A program made the position numbers and the translations under genes. This document shows positions 15,802 to 16,761 of a stretch of DNA of 16,761 nucleotides, piece by piece. The notes beneath the pieces are model-generated. The model ran no database searches. It was not told the origin of the DNA and saw only the letters and a program-made list of their open reading frames with translations. This stretch comes from an uncultured Bacteroidales bacterium (GTDB taxonomy: Bacteria; Bacteroidota; Bacteroidia; Bacteroidales; WCHB1-69). Location of the stretch: contig CALDIA010000141.1 in NCBI GenBank assembly GCA_937901455.1, positions 1-16,761 of the forward strand, in the 5' to 3' direction. Position 1 is the stretch's first letter, and each line of letters begins with the position of its first letter.

Positions 15802-16430
15802 AACAGGTCTGATTTGATTTGTTCGATTTCGTAGGACTGAAGGAGGCAGGCTTCGAGAAACCAGTCTTCGCCATGATTGAGATAATAAGCGTAGGCTTGC
15901 GGCTGCGCTTTGAGTGGGGAAAGCTGGGCATTGAATGGGTCGAGCATACCGACTTGGCGCAAAATGGTGAGATAAGCCGAAGCGACCTTGCCTTTGGTGG
16001 TATCTGCCCAGCTGTCCACAAAATCATCAGAGGCCGCTATTTCAGAAAAGGCCATCATCAAATCGGGCTTGGCAAGGGTTTGCACCACGGAACGCCACTT
16101 GCGCATGGTGGCCTTGACGTGGAAATCGAAGGCGATGCGGTAGGTTTTGAGGATGACATAGAGCAGGGCGATGCGCTGGGCTTGGCCATCCAAAGTTTGA
16201 TACCATGACCAGAAGTCGGCAGGCATGGCATCGACGCGCTTTTTGTATTCCACAATGACGCGATAGCGAGACTTGTGAGAATTGATATTCAGGATGTTAT
16301 TATTGTTGACTTCCTTATCAATCAAAGCGTCCCTATCCTCGGATAGCAGCATAGGCAGCATGAGGTTAAACTCATTGAACTGCAATCCGCAAGCGGTAAA
16401 GGAGGCACTATATGGGCTGGTATTATTCAT
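15798..16430 (-). CDS. brxA: BREX protein BrxA (DUF1819)
   Basis: BrxA is the first gene of type 1 BREX operons, a DUF1819 protein. Known members are small helical proteins that bind DNA. The 210-residue product starts with the typical YSASFTACGL opening (about 6-15) and carries the internal INSHKSRYR and YVILKTYRIAFDF segments. The ATG at 16430 is preceded by a Bacteroidota-like -7 box 28 bp upstream. No BrxR-type (WYL/winged-helix) regulator gene is present before it, which is unlike many type 1 loci. The stop overlaps the brxB start by 4 bp. Confidence 0.94.
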   Translation of the reverse strand: MNNTSPYSASFTACGLQFNEFNLMLPMLLSEDRDALIDKEVNNNNILNINSHKSRYRVIVEYKKRVDAMPADFWSWYQTLDGQAQRIALLYVILKTYRIAFDFHVKATMRKWRSVVQTLAKPDLMMAFSEIAASDDFVDSWADTTKGKVASAYLTILRQVGMLDPFNAQLSPLKAQPQAYAYYLNHGEDWFLEACLLQSYEIEQIKSDLL

Positions 16431-16457
16431 CTAAAATGCGTTTGGGTATAGAGGGTG

Positions 16458-16465
16458 CAAATTTA
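16458..16465 (-). promoter_or_regulatory. Bacteroidota -7 promoter element (TAAATTTG) of the BREX operon
   Basis: On the minus strand TAAATTTG matches TAnnTTTG exactly and is followed 27 bp later by the brxA ATG. This gives a predicted leader of about 20 nt, which is typical. I find no clear -33 TTTG at the expected spacing. It is the only plausible promoter seen between the upstream terminator and brxA. Confidence 0.55.
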
Positions 16466-16504
16466 TGGAAAAAATGGTGAATTTGGAGGGGGATTTTTGT
16501 AAAA

Positions 16505-16595
16505 GTTGAGAGTTTAGAGTTGAGAGTTGGGAGTTACCAGTTTGCAGTTAGGAGTTAGGAGTTAGGAGTTTAGAGTGGGGAGTTGAGAGTGGGGA
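16505..16595. repeat. Intergenic heptamer repeat tract upstream of brxA (13 units)
   Basis: Thirteen consecutive 7-bp units with consensus GTTRGGA (for example GTTAGGA three times in a row, GTTGAGA three times in all) run from 16505 to 16595, 40 bp upstream of the brxA -7 box. The repeat belongs to the same class as the tracts in pglX and brxL. It fills most of the roughly 300-bp intergenic region, which otherwise holds a 9-bp repeat and a terminator. Confidence 0.85.
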
Positions 16596-16602
16596 AAGTG
16601 AT

Positions 16603-16629
16603 TGCGGAATCTGAGGAATCTGCGGAATC
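16603..16629. repeat. Three tandem 9-bp units (TGMGGAATC)
   Basis: TGCGGAATC, TGAGGAATC and TGCGGAATC lie head to tail directly beside the heptamer tract. Their function is unknown; it is probably another slippage-prone microrepeat. Confidence 0.7.
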
Positions 16630-16680
16630 GAGTTGGAGCTTGGGGATTCTCCCTGACCTTGCAGCCCATGTCGGGCGAAC

Positions 16681-16712
16681 AAAAAAAAGGAGTCTTTCGA
16701 CTCCTTTTTTTT
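16681..16712 (-). terminator. Rho-independent terminator upstream of the BREX operon
   Basis: A near-perfect palindrome: eight A, GGAGTC (16689-16694), a 4-nt loop, GACTCC (16699-16704), then eight T. On the minus strand it lies 17 bp after the stop codon of the partial gene at the right edge, so it most likely terminates that gene and insulates the BREX operon from it. The symmetry allows activity on both strands. Confidence 0.85.
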
Positions 16713-16729
16713 CGTTAGGTTGCCTTGCC

Positions 16730-16761
16730 TTAGGCCTCTTCCGTCAGGTCGACGACTTCGG
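16730..16761 (-). CDS. 3' end of an unidentified gene, cut by the window edge
   Basis: A minus-strand frame enters from the right edge and ends at a TAA (16730-16732), encoding the last residues EVVDLTEEA. The acidic tail, good codons and a strong terminator immediately downstream support a real gene end. Too little is present to name the product. Confidence 0.5.
   Translation of the reverse strand, partial: EVVDLTEEA

Noticed and set aside
16505..16629. CRISPR array
   Set aside because: Units are 7 or 9 bp, directly tandem and without spacers; no cas genes are present.
1..16761. Integrative element with att sites at the tRNA
   Set aside because: No integrase gene and no second copy of the tRNA 3' end were found in the window.

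Overview
This window carries a nearly complete type 1 BREX (bacteriophage exclusion) anti-phage locus. All its genes lie on the minus strand and read from right to left. In transcription order they are brxA (16430-15798), brxB (15801-15193), brxC (15178-11669), pglX N-terminal part (11664-8995), an AlbA_2/GHKL/winged-helix gene (8992-7361), pglX C-terminal part (7334-6585), a second AlbA_2/GHKL/winged-helix gene (6546-5005), pglZ (4991-2445) and brxL (2379-334). Most junctions are tight (brxA/brxB overlap by 4 bp; other gaps are mostly 2-40 bp), so the set looks like one operon. It may have a second internal promoter before the gene at 6546.

The host is probably a member of the Bacteroidota, most likely Bacteroidales or a Prevotella-like lineage. 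Three things suggest this: a TAnnTTTG -7 box in front of brxA, the flavour of the protein sequences, and the GGAGTT-type heptamer repeats. The left edge holds the 3' part of a tRNA-Pro(TGG) gene with its own terminator on the plus strand. The right edge holds the last codons of an unidentified minus-strand gene followed by a strong hairpin terminator. The BREX block therefore sits between a tRNA gene and a housekeeping-type gene end. No integrase, transposase or duplicated tRNA end is visible.

Functionally, BrxA, BrxB, BrxC and PglZ are core BREX components. PglX is the adenine methyltransferase that marks self DNA. BrxL is the AAA+ effector.

Three points stand out. (1) PglX is divided into two separately started reading frames, 889 and 249 residues, with an AlbA_2 gene lying exactly in the linker between them. 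The downstream piece would normally be called hypothetical, but it matches the conserved PglX C-terminal region. (2) The BrxL C-terminus looks like an MIT_C (MITD1-type, phospholipase-D-fold) domain rather than the Lon-like protease domain of classical BrxL. (3) Tandem 7-bp repeats of the GGAGTT type occur upstream of the operon, inside pglX immediately before the methyltransferase SAM-binding motif, and in the brxL interdomain linker. Because 7 is not a multiple of 3, copy-number slippage in these tracts would shift the frame, which makes phase variation possible. The pglX target-recognition region is also markedly AT-rich compared with the rest of the gene, which suggests specificity-domain exchange.
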